DNA of 18,436 nt, from contig MABB01000015.1 in NCBI GenBank assembly GCA_002162915.1, positions 1-18,436 of the forward strand. The letters run 5' to 3'. This document shows, one piece after another, positions 7,330-15,398 of this stretch (position 1 is its first letter; every line of letters begins with the position of its first letter). The notes beneath the pieces were generated by a model. The model saw only the letters and a program-made list of their open reading frames with translations. It ran no database searches and was not told the origin of the DNA. A program made the translations under genes and the position numbers. This DNA comes from Rhodospirillales bacterium 47_12_T64. GTDB taxonomy: Bacteria > Pseudomonadota > Alphaproteobacteria > Kiloniellales > Kiloniellaceae.

Positions 7330-7364
7330 AAAAAAGATCCCGAGCAGTCGAGGCTGCCCGGGAT
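7330..7364 (-). terminator. intrinsic terminator of the AST operon
   Basis: ATCCCG (7337-7342) pairs with CGGGAT (7359-7364) and GCAG (7344-7347) with CTGC (7354-7357), with one A/C mismatch between the stems and a six-base loop. Read on the minus strand, the stem is followed by a six-T run (the A6 at about 7330-7335). On the + strand the downstream sequence is A-rich, so it mainly serves the AST transcript. A second 7-bp inverted repeat (TTAGGTC 7372-7378, GACCTAA 7392-7398) overlaps the astB stop. Confidence 0.82.
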
Positions 7365-7394
7365 AAAAAGTTTAGGTCAAGACGGGAATTCGAC

Positions 7395-8744
7395 CTAAGC
7401 CCGCTGGAACTCGTAAAGTTTGCCAAGTTTTAGAATGCTGGTTAGCTCTTCCAAGGCGGCACGAACTTCATATAACAAAGCGGGATCGTGAATGTCTTCA
7501 GGGCCTAGTTCATCGCGATAGTTACGCGACACCCAATCCTTCAGATCTGCATAGAGGCTGTCGTCGAGAATTACCCGAGCGCCCAGATTATTCAGGTCGT
7601 CTTCGTTTAAGACGATGCGTAATCGCAGGCAGGCTGGACCACCACCATTTTTCATAGACTGGCGCAAGTTAAAGAACTGAACGTTATTTATGGCACCTTC
7701 TTGAGCCACCAAATCATCCAGATAGCTTTTCACCCGGGGATTTTCTTGGCATTCAATCGGGGCAACTAGCGTCATTGCGTTGCTCCCATAGCCACCGAGA
7801 GAGATAAGTTGGCTGTTGAAGAGATAACTTTGTACCGCATCCTCTACAGAAACCCTGTTATCGGGCACTTCGACGAAGATCATGTCGCCGCCGGGGAGCT
7901 TACTGTTCAATTCACTCCGTAGGGCGCCGGTGTTGAGGAAGGCCTTTTCATGGTGGAAGAGGACGCGGCCATTACCCACTGAAATGACGTCGTTATGAAA
8001 GACACCCTGATCAATGACATCCGGGTTTTGTTGGGCATAAACCACGCGATCATCAGATAAGCCGTGCAGGCGCGCAACCGCCCGACAAGCTTCCAAAGTC
8101 TGGCGTGCGGGAAAATTCTTTGGCCCGGGGGCGCCTTTGCGCAGTGCTTCAACACCATAGACAAAGAACTCGACACCGGGGGCACCGTAATCCGAACAGA
8201 ACCGGGTATGATTGGCTGCTCCCTCGTCTCCGAAGTGGGGACTGTTATGCAGAGCCGGGTGATGCGCAAAGCGGCTATCATCTGCAAAGATGGTCTGCAG
8301 TGTACGACCTGTGGTCGGGTGCTCGATAGAACGATGGAACATGGAAATCAGGTTGGCTGGAGTAAAGTGTGTCCGGCCATCATGAGTATCCAGTCGAGGC
8401 GATACCGTTGCGGCATTGGCGACCCACATGCAAGACGCGGAGCAGGCACCTGCGAGTAGAGCGGGGTTGTCTTCAGCAACTTTATGAAGGATATCCCGGT
8501 CACTCCCACTATAGCCCAAACCGCGTAAGGTTGGCATATGAGGGCGTTCCTGAGGCGGGAGTACGCCTTGTTTCATGCCCATATTCGACAGGGCCTTCAT
8601 TTTTTCCAAGCCCTGTAGCGCAGCCCCTTTAGGGCTGGATGTACCCTTGGCAGATTTGTCAGAGGCTATGTTGCCGTAAGATAGGCCTGCAAAGTTATGG
8701 GTCGGCCCGACAAGACCGTCGAAATTGACCTCGTAATAGGTCAT
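7395..8744 (-). CDS. astB: N-succinylarginine dihydrolase
   Basis: Second step of the arginine succinyltransferase pathway: hydrolyses N2-succinylarginine to N2-succinylornithine, two ammonia and CO2. The 449-residue length matches the family (447 in E. coli), and the N-terminus [19 protein letters not shown] is diagnostic. The catalytic residues line up with the guanidine-modifying enzyme triad: Glu174 in GDEGAANH, His250 in VFHNDV, and nucleophile Cys372 in [10 protein letters not shown]. It is the last gene of the operon, starting only 4 bp after the astD stop. Its AAAGGA ribosome site lies inside the final astD codons, so translation is probably coupled. A terminator follows about 30 bp after the stop. 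Confidence 0.97.
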   Translation of the reverse strand: MTYYEVNFDGLVGPTHNFAGLSYGNIASDKSAKGTSSPKGAALQGLEKMKALSNMGMKQGVLPPQERPHMPTLRGLGYSGSDRDILHKVAEDNPALLAGACSASCMWVANAATVSPRLDTHDGRTHFTPANLISMFHRSIEHPTTGRTLQTIFADDSRFAHHPALHNSPHFGDEGAANHTRFCSDYGAPGVEFFVYGVEALRKGAPGPKNFPARQTLEACRAVARLHGLSDDRVVYAQQNPDVIDQGVFHNDVISVGNGRVLFHHEKAFLNTGALRSELNSKLPGGDMIFVEVPDNRVSVEDAVQSYLFNSQLISLGGYGSNAMTLVAPIECQENPRVKSYLDDLVAQEGAINNVQFFNLRQSMKNGGGPACLRLRIVLNEDDLNNLGARVILDDSLYADLKDWVSRNYRDELGPEDIHDPALLYEVRAALEELTSILKLGKLYEFQRA

Positions 8745-8748
8745 TGCT

Positions 8749-10248
8749 TTATCCTTTATCCGAAAGTGTAATCCCCAGAGTGATGCCGGGCGTTAGCTGG
8801 CCGGGGACATCCAATGTATCGGCTTCGAGAGAGGCAACAGGGTAGGCGGCATAATCCGCGGCATAGAAAGCACTTGGGCGATGGTTGCCGCTGGCACCGA
8901 CACCACCAAATGGTGCTGATCCACTAGCCCCGGTCAGAGGACGGTTCCAGTTCACAATACCTGCGCGGCTTTCAACCCAGAATTTTTCCCAGAGATCTTT
9001 ACTGTCGGTCAGGATACCAGCTGAGAGGCCAAAGCGCGTGTTGTTGGCGACTTGAACCGCTTCGTCAAAATCAGCAACGCGAATGATTTGGAGGAGAGGG
9101 CCGAAATATTCTTCATCCGGAAGTTCTGCTACGGCAGTGACTTCGATAAGACCGGGCTTCAGGAATGGTTTGCCCTCGAAAAGGCGTTCGGCTCTGCGAA
9201 TAACCTTGCCGCCAAGTCCTTCGAGATTTTTCTGGGCTGCCAGAATGCCATCAGCCGCTGCGTTGGAAATAAGAGAGCCCATAAAAGGCGGATTTTCCTG
9301 ATCATCCTGGCCGACTTTAATGCCGTCGATTTGTTGTGTGAGAACTGAGATGAACGCATCACCTTCCGGCCCCGTCGGAACAATGAGGCGACGGGAACAG
9401 GTGCAGCGTTGACCTGATGTCACGTAAGCGGACTGAATAGTGTGATATGCCGCCGCCAGATGGTCAGCTGCATCCATGACGATAAGCGGGTTGTTACCGC
9501 CCATCTCCAGAGCAAGGATTTTGCCAGTCTGTCCTGCATATTGACGGTGAAGGAGTTCACCTGTTGCGGAGCTGCCTGTGAAGAACAGGCCGTCGATGCC
9601 ATCGTGTCCTGCCAAAGCAATACCAGTTTCTTTAGCGCCTTGTACGAGGTTGAGAACACCCGCAGGCAGACCGGCGTCGTGCCAGGCCTGAACCATGACC
9701 TCGGCAACCATCGGGGTTTGATCGCTTGGTTTGAAAACAATGGTGTTGCCTGCGATGAGGGCCGGGACGATATGGCCGTTGGGCAGGTGCCCTGGAAAGT
9801 TGTACGGGCCGAAGACCGCGACCACACCATGCGGCTTGTGCCTCAGTGTGGCCTTTAGACCTTCGCCCATCTGATTTTCACTATCACCGGTCCGTTCTTC
9901 AAAAGCGCTTAGTGAAAGTGCTACCTTGCCAACCATGGCTGCGGCCTCGGTCCGGGTTTCCCAGAGCGGCTTGCCTGTTTCCATGGCAATGGCTACGGCG
10001 ATCTCTTCCTGGCGTTCTTTGAGAAGATCGCGGTAGCGAGTGATAACCTCAATACGATTTTCTATGGAAGCCAGGGCCCAGCCACGCAGGGCACCACGAG
10101 CGGAAGTGATTGCATTTTCTACATCGCTGACTGTTGCGGAGGCTGCTTTCCAGATAACTTCGTTGTTAGCAGGATTGAGAGATGTAAGTTCGGAGCCTTG
10201 TCCTGAAGACCATTCGCCGTTGATATAGAGTTTTTGTTGCTGGCTCAT
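8749..10248 (-). CDS. astD: N-succinylglutamate 5-semialdehyde dehydrogenase
   Basis: Oxidises N-succinylglutamate semialdehyde to N-succinylglutamate with NAD, the fourth step of the AST pathway. The 499-residue protein is a full-length aldehyde dehydrogenase. Asn150 lies in [14 protein letters not shown], Lys173 in FKPS, and the nucleotide-binding loop FTGSSATG is at 223-230. The general base Glu248 lies in LEMGGNNP and the nucleophile Cys282 in [10 protein letters not shown]. The Glu-Cys spacing of 34 matches AstD. The PNGH and QRCTCSRR variants are typical of AstD rather than generic aldehyde dehydrogenases. Its ATG overlaps the astA stop as ATGA (10245-10248), indicating translational coupling. 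Confidence 0.96.
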   Translation of the reverse strand: MSQQQKLYINGEWSSGQGSELTSLNPANNEVIWKAASATVSDVENAITSARGALRGWALASIENRIEVITRYRDLLKERQEEIAVAIAMETGKPLWETRTEAAAMVGKVALSLSAFEERTGDSENQMGEGLKATLRHKPHGVVAVFGPYNFPGHLPNGHIVPALIAGNTIVFKPSDQTPMVAEVMVQAWHDAGLPAGVLNLVQGAKETGIALAGHDGIDGLFFTGSSATGELLHRQYAGQTGKILALEMGGNNPLIVMDAADHLAAAYHTIQSAYVTSGQRCTCSRRLIVPTGPEGDAFISVLTQQIDGIKVGQDDQENPPFMGSLISNAAADGILAAQKNLEGLGGKVIRRAERLFEGKPFLKPGLIEVTAVAELPDEEYFGPLLQIIRVADFDEAVQVANNTRFGLSAGILTDSKDLWEKFWVESRAGIVNWNRPLTGASGSAPFGGVGASGNHRPSAFYAADYAAYPVASLEADTLDVPGQLTPGITLGITLSDKG

Positions 10249-11288
10249 GTTCTTTTCTCCCGGAATTTTACGTAACGTACTGGATCGCCCTGATTGAGGC
10301 GGAGTGCATCAATGGTTTCTTGTGTAAGTTTTATCTCACCATCCGCGCTAACCTCTGCAGGCTGTAAGCACATGCGGTAAGTCGTAATATTGGCATTGCT
10401 GATCATGTAGAGGTTGGACTGATCATCAGCGATTTCTTGTTCTTCTACGCCACTAAGCTTTGCGACAAGACTAGCTTGGAGGGTCTTGATGTTACGCGTG
10501 GGAACTTCAACTGAAGGGCCGCCATCAAAGACATCTACATAGCCATTAAAGCTGAAACCTTCTTTTTCCAACAAGCGCAGGGCAGGGCTGGAGGATTCAT
10601 GTGGCTTGCCGATGACCTCCTGAGCTTCATTTGGCAGCAGGTCGATGTAAATCGGGTATTTAGGCATGAGATCGGAAATGATCTGAGTACCTTTGACAGA
10701 GGAAATTTTGTCAGCACTTTCAAAGGCGATGCCAAAGAATTTCTCGCCGAGATGGGTCCAGAAGGGTGAACCACCATCCTTGTCCTGCCAGCCACGCATT
10801 TCGGCCATTACCATGTTCCCGAAACGATCCGGAAAATCCGCAAGCGTTAGATAGCGACAACGAGAAAGGAATTGGCCTACGCCGGGATGGCGATATTCTT
10901 TTGATAGATACAAGGATCCAATTTCAGTTGCTCCTGTGTAGTCGTTTACCAGAAGCATAACCTTCATTTTTCGCGTTGTTTCCAACTCTGAAGAGGCACT
11001 TACAAGAGTTGAGATCTTATAGGAGTAGAAAGGAGACTTGAGGCCAACACCAGCGTAAAGGGCTGTGGTTCCGACGACCTTTTGGGTCTTGGTGTCTTCC
11101 AGAACCATAAAGTAAATTTCGCCCTGGGGACCGTTGGCAGGCGTTTTGAAACTGGCTTCTGAGCGGGTGAGCTTTTCAAGCCAGGCACCTTCGTTCGCCG
11201 GCATGGAGGTCATGCCTGTTCCTACAGCGTGGGACAGGCCCATAAGATCTCCAAGGTCGCTTTGTCGTGCAGGTCTAATGATTAACAT
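10245..11288 (-). CDS. astA: arginine N-succinyltransferase
   Basis: First committed step of the pathway: transfers succinyl from succinyl-CoA to the alpha-amino group of arginine. The chosen start, ATG at 11288, gives 347 residues beginning MLIIRPARQSDL, the expected N-terminus, and has GGGGA about nine bases upstream. A TTG at 11309 would add seven residues without support. Family motifs are IRPA at 4-7, GTTALYAGVG (73-82), TEIGSLYLSKEYR (121-133), GKPHESSSPALRLLEKEGF (227-245, His230 at the position of the E. coli active-site His) and YVDVFDGGPSVE (250-261). A single subunit is encoded, unlike the paired AruF/AruG of Pseudomonas. It lies 31 bp after the M20 hydrolase gene and overlaps astD by 4 bp. 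Confidence 0.96.
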   Translation of the reverse strand: MLIIRPARQSDLGDLMGLSHAVGTGMTSMPANEGAWLEKLTRSEASFKTPANGPQGEIYFMVLEDTKTQKVVGTTALYAGVGLKSPFYSYKISTLVSASSELETTRKMKVMLLVNDYTGATEIGSLYLSKEYRHPGVGQFLSRCRYLTLADFPDRFGNMVMAEMRGWQDKDGGSPFWTHLGEKFFGIAFESADKISSVKGTQIISDLMPKYPIYIDLLPNEAQEVIGKPHESSSPALRLLEKEGFSFNGYVDVFDGGPSVEVPTRNIKTLQASLVAKLSGVEEQEIADDQSNLYMISNANITTYRMCLQPAEVSADGEIKLTQETIDALRLNQGDPVRYVKFREKRT

Positions 11289-11319
11289 CGGGATTTTTCC
11301 CCAATCCAAATAAGCCTAA

Positions 11320-12549
11320 TCAGGCTGTTGTTGCGCGGTCAGGCCAGCTTGCTTCGCCAGCTGCCAATTTTAGCAGAAGTAGAGCGGAAAGTTTGGCGCG
11401 TTCACTCAGACTGTCGATCAGGAGGAATTCATCAGTGCTATGAATTGCACCTCCTCGAACGCCGAGCGTGTCTATATTGGCGAGACCTGCGGCTGCGAGA
11501 TTATTTCCGTCACAACAGCCGCCAGTGGCCTTGGATTCCGTCGAAAGCCCCAAATCATCGCCACAGCTCTTCAAAAGAGAGAATAGCTGTTGATGGGCCT
11601 TGTCCATAACCTTTGGCTGTCGCCCGAAGGAGCCATGAAATTCCAGAGAAATGCCATCTTCCTGACTGATATCAGATATGATTTTCTCGATCTGGTCTTC
11701 AGCCCAGGCTTGTCCTTCAGGATTTGGAACGCGAATGTTGAAACGGCAAAGTGCAAAATCAGGTACAACGTTGTTTGGTCCACCGCCCGTTAGTTTGGCA
11801 ACGTTAATTGTAACGCCGTCCTGCTGACCGTTTAAGCCGTCCAGCAATGCGATAGCACGCGCAAGAGCGGCAATTGCATTGCAGCCAAGATGATGTTCCC
11901 TACCTGCATGCGCCGCGCGACCGCGTGCTATTAGTGTAAAGTTGCCACTGCCTTTACGAGCTCCGGCCAGAGTTCCATCCGCGAGGGCAGGCTCAAAGAT
12001 CATCCCGACATCAGCCGCGCGTGCCGCGCGATCAAGATACCCGGCTGAGGCGAAGGAGCCGATCTCTTCATCCGGGTTGATGATCACCTGCCAACCGATG
12101 TTCCCGGCATAGGGACTGCGTTCCAGTGCCTGCAGAGCCGTGAGCATGACAACGATGCCACCCTTCATGTCGGCGACACCTGGGCCATTGATGGTATTTT
12201 CATCAAGGTTGATACACTGTTGAAACTTGTGATCTACGGGGTAGACGGTGTCACTGTGGCCAACCAAAAGAATCCGCCGATTGGCATTTGGCCATTTTGT
12301 CAGACGTAACAATGATCCACTTTGACTCTCGACGATTTCGCCACTGTCCAGTACATCGCTGCGAGTTTCCAGATCAATGCGTTCTTCTTCAGCACCTAAA
12401 CAAGATGCAAAAGCCGAAAGGCGGTCGACGACCTTTTCAATTCCGGGAATGTTTGCACTGCCGGAGTTGATTTCGCAGAGCGCCAACACTTCGGATAACA
12501 TTTTATCCTGTTGTTGATCGATCCACTCGAGGGAGGAGGTATAAGTCAT
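11320..12549 (-). CDS. M20 family metallohydrolase, carboxypeptidase G2-like, in the AST operon
   Basis: The 409-residue protein shows a complete M20 zinc site: His98 and Asp100 in GHSDTVYP, Asp127 in GVADMKGG, Glu161/Glu162 in NPDEEIGS, Glu186 in FEPA, and His370 in GAIHSTDE. The ligand spacings (29, 35, 24, 184) are almost those of carboxypeptidase G2 (29, 35, 24, 185). The dimerisation domain, about 200-310, begins KGSGNFTLIARGRAAHAG. No signal peptide is seen, so it is likely cytoplasmic. Carboxypeptidase G2 releases glutamate from N-acyl-glutamates. Here the gene sits in an AST operon without astE, 13 bp after the aminotransferase gene. The inferred job is hydrolysis of N-succinylglutamate to succinate and glutamate. 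It could instead act on another acyl-amino acid. The family call is firm and the substrate is inference. Confidence 0.9.
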   Translation of the reverse strand: MTYTSSLEWIDQQQDKMLSEVLALCEINSGSANIPGIEKVVDRLSAFASCLGAEEERIDLETRSDVLDSGEIVESQSGSLLRLTKWPNANRRILLVGHSDTVYPVDHKFQQCINLDENTINGPGVADMKGGIVVMLTALQALERSPYAGNIGWQVIINPDEEIGSFASAGYLDRAARAADVGMIFEPALADGTLAGARKGSGNFTLIARGRAAHAGREHHLGCNAIAALARAIALLDGLNGQQDGVTINVAKLTGGGPNNVVPDFALCRFNIRVPNPEGQAWAEDQIEKIISDISQEDGISLEFHGSFGRQPKVMDKAHQQLFSLLKSCGDDLGLSTESKATGGCCDGNNLAAAGLANIDTLGVRGGAIHSTDEFLLIDSLSERAKLSALLLLKLAAGEASWPDRATTA

Positions 12550-12562
12550 CGACCGCGCTTTC

Positions 12563-13753
12563 TTATGCTGTCAACTTGGAACAGGCACGATCGAGAATCT
12601 CGATGGCGGTATCTAGTTCTTCGTTGGAAACGTTTAGCGGTGGCAGGAAGCGGATCTGGTTGTCACCAGACTTGGCACAGAGGAGGCCTTGATCACGGAG
12701 TTCAAGCAACATGTCGCCATTCGGTACAACGCATTTCAGGCCGATCATCAGGCCAAGACCGTGAACGGAAACCAGTGCTTTAGGGTGTTTGGCGATTAGC
12801 TCTTCTAATTGAGCGCGAACTTTGTCTGATTTTTCTGTGACGGAGGCAAGAAAGCCATCTTCCATCATGAGATCCATAACGGCATTTCCAACAGCGCCGC
12901 CAAGTGGATTACCACCGAATGTACTGCCGTGTGTTCCAAAAACCATGGCTTCTGCTGCCTTGTCATTCGCCAGACAAGCCCCAACCGGGAAGCCACCGCC
13001 CATGCCCTTGGCGAGGGACATAACGTCAGGTTCAACACCTGACCACTCATAGCCAAAGAGCTTCCCTGTGCGACCCATGCCACATTGGACTTCATCCACC
13101 ATCATGAGGATGTCGTGTTTGTCACAAAGAGCACGGACGCCCTGTACGTATTCTGCTGGTGCCGGGCGGATGCCGCCTTCGCCTTGAACCGGTTCAAAAA
13201 CAATACCAGCGGTTTTGTCTGTGATCGCGGCCTCAAGAGCGGCGAGATCACCGAATGGAACCTGATCGTAGCCTTCGTCTTCCATCAGGAAGCCAGCGGT
13301 GTGTGCCGGGTTACCTGCAGCAGCAATTGTCCCCATTGTGCGTCCGTGGAAGGCGCTGGACATGCTGATGATGCGTTTGCGCTCAGGGCGGCCTTTGGAT
13401 TCTTGGTACTTGCGGAGAATTTTAAGACCGCATTCGTTTGATTCAGCGCCGGAGTTGCTAAAGAAAACTTTGGTTGCAAAGCTGTTCTCGGTCAAACGCT
13501 TTGCCAATATTTCTGTTTGAGTGATCCGGAACATGTTGGAGCAATGCCAGAACTTGTCTGCCTGATCCTTTAGGGCTTTGACCAGATGAGGATGTGCATG
13601 ACCAAAGGCACAAACCGCAATCCCGCTGTAAAAATCGAGATACTTTTTCCCATCTTCTGCGTAAAGCCATGTGCCTTCGCCTCTTTCAAACGCAATATTC
13701 GGCGGGTTATAGGTTGTCATCATGGCTTCGCGGCCAGGAAGAACGTTCGACAT
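12563..13753 (-). CDS. astC: succinylornithine / acetylornithine aminotransferase
   Basis: PLP-dependent class III aminotransferase of 396 residues. The phosphate-binding SNSGAESNE is at 99-107, the ring-stacking FHG at 135-137, and the PLP-nitrogen Asp220 lies in VDEVQCGMGRTG. The Schiff-base Lys249 lies in SLAKGMGGGFPVGA, followed by THGSTFGGNPL. The sequence resembles ArgD/AstC, which accept both N-acetyl- and N-succinyl-ornithine, so motifs alone do not separate a biosynthetic from a catabolic role. Being first in an AST operon, and without the argF that often follows argD in alphaproteobacteria, supports AstC. If the genome has no other argD, it may do both. The start ATG follows AAAGGAG by seven bases. 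About 25 bases before that site lies an inverted repeat likely to fold in the mRNA. Confidence 0.92.
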   Translation of the reverse strand: MSNVLPGREAMMTTYNPPNIAFERGEGTWLYAEDGKKYLDFYSGIAVCAFGHAHPHLVKALKDQADKFWHCSNMFRITQTEILAKRLTENSFATKVFFSNSGAESNECGLKILRKYQESKGRPERKRIISMSSAFHGRTMGTIAAAGNPAHTAGFLMEDEGYDQVPFGDLAALEAAITDKTAGIVFEPVQGEGGIRPAPAEYVQGVRALCDKHDILMMVDEVQCGMGRTGKLFGYEWSGVEPDVMSLAKGMGGGFPVGACLANDKAAEAMVFGTHGSTFGGNPLGGAVGNAVMDLMMEDGFLASVTEKSDKVRAQLEELIAKHPKALVSVHGLGLMIGLKCVVPNGDMLLELRDQGLLCAKSGDNQIRFLPPLNVSNEELDTAIEILDRACSKLTA

Positions 13754-13778
13754 CGTATGCTCCTTTGGTGGGTCTAGA

Positions 13779-13799
13779 CTCGGTATGTTATCTACCGAG
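13779..13799 (-). promoter_or_regulatory. perfect inverted repeat just upstream of the astC ribosome site
   Basis: CTCGGTA (13779-13785) and TACCGAG (13793-13799) are exact complements around a seven-base centre. In the minus-strand mRNA this gives a seven-pair hairpin with loop GATAACA, ending about 13 bases before the AAAGGAG of astC. It could be a protein-binding site in DNA, or a leader hairpin affecting translation. There is no T-tract. Confidence 0.6.
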
Positions 13800-13847
13800 G
13801 GTCCCTGCGGTTATTGTGGTCATATCCATTTTAAATGGCTTTTAATA

Positions 13848-13876
13848 ATTCTACCGCAGGATCTGCCGAAGGTCTT
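13848..13876 (-). promoter_or_regulatory. candidate promoter of the AST operon
   Basis: On the minus strand, TAGAAT (13848-13853, five of six bases match -10 consensus) lies 17 bp from a poor -35, AAGACC (13871-13876). Transcription would start near 13841, giving a leader of about 88 nt. The weak -35 and the overlap of the -10 with one CTGCGGT copy (13853-13859) fit a regulated promoter. Confidence 0.32.
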
Positions 13877-14103
13877 ATCGAAGTCACTCCTTTTAAACGC
13901 AGAAACTGCGGTTTTAAGTGGCTATACCGAATTATCTTCGGTTTCCCTCATTGTAAGGGTGTTTCTAATCATTTGTTTGTCTTCGTGCGGCAAAGAATCT
14001 AAAATATTGTGACAAAACCGAGAGTTCTTAGGTGTGTTGTTAAGATATTTATGGTGAGAATGAATTATCTGGTAAGCCAAGTTGAGATTTGTAAGGGAAA
14101 TGA

Positions 14104-14592
14104 ATGTCGCTGAATCAGCAATTAGATCGACTAGATCAAAAGATTCTTTCGATTCTTCAAGAAGAAGCCCGGATAACCAATCAGGAATTGTCTGATCGGG
14201 TCAATCTGTCGCCGAGTTCTTGTTTGAACAGGGTCAGGAAGCTTGAAGATCGCGGTTTTATCGGGCCCTATTTCGGGATGGTTGATCTCGAGCGGGTTTG
14301 CCGATCAGTGATGGTGATTGCGACGGTAACGCTTAAAGATCATAGCCGTGACCAGTTCAAAGCCTTTCAGGATTACGTGCAAAATATCCCTGAAGTTGTG
14401 GAGTGCTATATGGTCAGCGGCTCATTTGATTTTTGCTTGCGCATCGTCGCCCCTGATATGGGGCGTTACAACGAGATTAACGACTATCTTCTGGATGCGA
14501 CAGATACGCCGGGTGTGATGAATATCAGCAGTCATGTGGTGCTGAACACCTCAAAACATTTCTCAGGCTATCCTATAGAGAAGCTCTTGTAA
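14104..14592 (+). CDS. Lrp/AsnC family transcriptional regulator
   Basis: The 162-residue protein has an N-terminal winged helix-turn-helix (about 8-55; recognition region TNQELSDRVNLSPSSCLNRVRKLEDRG at 25-51) and a C-terminal RAM/AsnC ligand-binding domain (about 68-145). The RAM domain includes EVVECYMVSGSFDF, where Gly106 marks the usual effector loop. Such proteins form dimers to octamers and respond to amino acids. The ATG follows AAGGGA by six bases. It is transcribed away from the AST operon across a palindrome-rich gap, so control of arginine catabolism with arginine or a related amino acid as effector is a sensible guess. It is not general Lrp by sequence alone. Its stop is two bases from the stop of the convergent MoeB/ThiF-type gene, with no terminator between. 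Confidence 0.92.
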   Translation: MSLNQQLDRLDQKILSILQEEARITNQELSDRVNLSPSSCLNRVRKLEDRGFIGPYFGMVDLERVCRSVMVIATVTLKDHSRDQFKAFQDYVQNIPEVVECYMVSGSFDFCLRIVAPDMGRYNEINDYLLDATDTPGVMNISSHVVLNTSKHFSGYPIEKLL

Positions 14593-14594
14593 GG

Positions 14595-15371
14595 CTATTT
14601 GTTTCCGCAGAGACTGCAGGCTGGGTCACGCTTGGTTTTCATGCGGTGAAAAGTTGTCCCAAGGGAATCGTAGAGTAACAGCGTGTTGGCCATACTCTCA
14701 CCAATAGCCAGTAATTCCTTTATGACTTCGACGGATTGCAGGCTGCCCATAGTCCCTGCCAAAGCGCCGAGCACACCGACATCCGCACAGCTCCCTTTTT
14801 CAGCGACTTGTTCATCGCCAAAAAGACAGCGATAGCAGGGCTTGTCCCCTTCTTCAAAGGCACGGAAAGTGGTGAGCTGTCCTTCGAAACGCATGATTGC
14901 AGCAGAAACCAGCGGTACTTTCTGCCTGTAACAAGCGTCATTGATGAGGTAGCGGGTGTTGAAATTATCGCAACCATCGGCGACCAGATCATATCCACTG
15001 ATGAGCTTATCCGCATTATCACCTGTAAGGCGAAATGTGTGAGTTTCGACTGTGATATCGGGATTAATGGCTTTCAGTCTGTTTGCAGCTGATTGTACTT
15101 TTGGATGATCAATGTGATTTGTGTCGTGAATAATTTGACGCTGGAGGTTTGAGAGATCGACCCTGTCGTCGTCAACAATTCCAATTGTGCCAACTCCGGC
15201 TGCTGCGAGGTAAAGAAGGAGAGGAGAGCCTAAGCCTCCTGCCCCGACAACCAATACCTTTGAGTTTAAGAGTTTCAGCTGACCTTCTTCTCCAACCTCT
15301 GGTAAAACTAAATGACGTGCGTAGCGATCTATTTGATCGTCTGTAAGTTCAATTTCCAACTCTTGTGTCAC
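14595..15371 (-). CDS. moeB: MoeB/ThiF family sulfur-carrier adenylyltransferase
   Basis: E1-like enzyme that adenylates the C-terminal Gly-Gly of a sulfur carrier protein (MoaD or ThiS), for molybdopterin or thiamin synthesis. The 258 residues include the opening RYARHLVLPEVG (16-27), the nucleotide loop GAGGLGS (43-49), DDD (67-69), the Arg finger region NLQRQ (75-79), and DGCDNFNTRYLIND (132-145). Zinc pairs are C179-xx-C182 and C252-xx-C255, and a further Cys195 (GSCADVG) lies at the position of the family's mobile cysteine. There is no rhodanese domain. Substrate choice between MoaD and ThiS cannot be read from the sequence, so the symbol is provisional. The start is GTG at 15371, with an in-frame stop three codons upstream. 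It lies 27 bp after cysK, apparently as the operon's last gene. Confidence 0.88.
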   Translation of the reverse strand: MTQELEIELTDDQIDRYARHLVLPEVGEEGQLKLLNSKVLVVGAGGLGSPLLLYLAAAGVGTIGIVDDDRVDLSNLQRQIIHDTNHIDHPKVQSAANRLKAINPDITVETHTFRLTGDNADKLISGYDLVADGCDNFNTRYLINDACYRQKVPLVSAAIMRFEGQLTTFRAFEEGDKPCYRCLFGDEQVAEKGSCADVGVLGALAGTMGSLQSVEVIKELLAIGESMANTLLLYDSLGTTFHRMKTKRDPACSLCGNK

Positions 15372-15398
15372 GTTTTGTTACTCACCAGATTCACGATA

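Larger units (their letters stand above)
13754..14103. promoter_or_regulatory. divergent control region between the AST operon and the Lrp-type gene
   Basis: These 350 non-coding bp contain a cluster of inverted repeats. CTCGGTA/TACCGAG is at 13779-13799. CCTGCGGT (13804-13811) faces ACCGCAGG (13853-13860). CCATTT-T-AAATGG is at 13826-13838, CGCAG-AAA-CTGCG at 13898-13910, and ACCGAA/TTCGGT at 13926-13942. The heptamer CTGCGGT occurs at 13805 (+), 13853 (-) and 13906 (+), about 50 bp apart. Position and symmetry suggest operator sites for the divergent Lrp/AsnC regulator, which typically binds several spaced palindromes. Between about 13945 and 14103 the sequence is AT-rich and should hold the lrp promoter, but no convincing hexamer pair stands out. 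Confidence 0.65.

Noticed and set aside
9442..9858. 138-codon + strand frame inside astD, and a 136-codon frame in another minus frame
   Set aside because: Both overlap the catalytic region of a clear aldehyde dehydrogenase and show no protein family features.
11289..11309. TTG start adding seven residues to AstA
   Set aside because: The ATG at 11288 gives the family N-terminus and has the GGGGA ribosome site, which lies inside the would-be extension.
14606..14620. CGCAG-AGA-CTGCA, similar to the operator-like CGCAG-AAA-CTGCG at 13898
   Set aside because: It encodes the conserved zinc-binding Cys-x-x-Cys at the C-terminus of the MoeB/ThiF-type protein, so the resemblance is probably coincidence.
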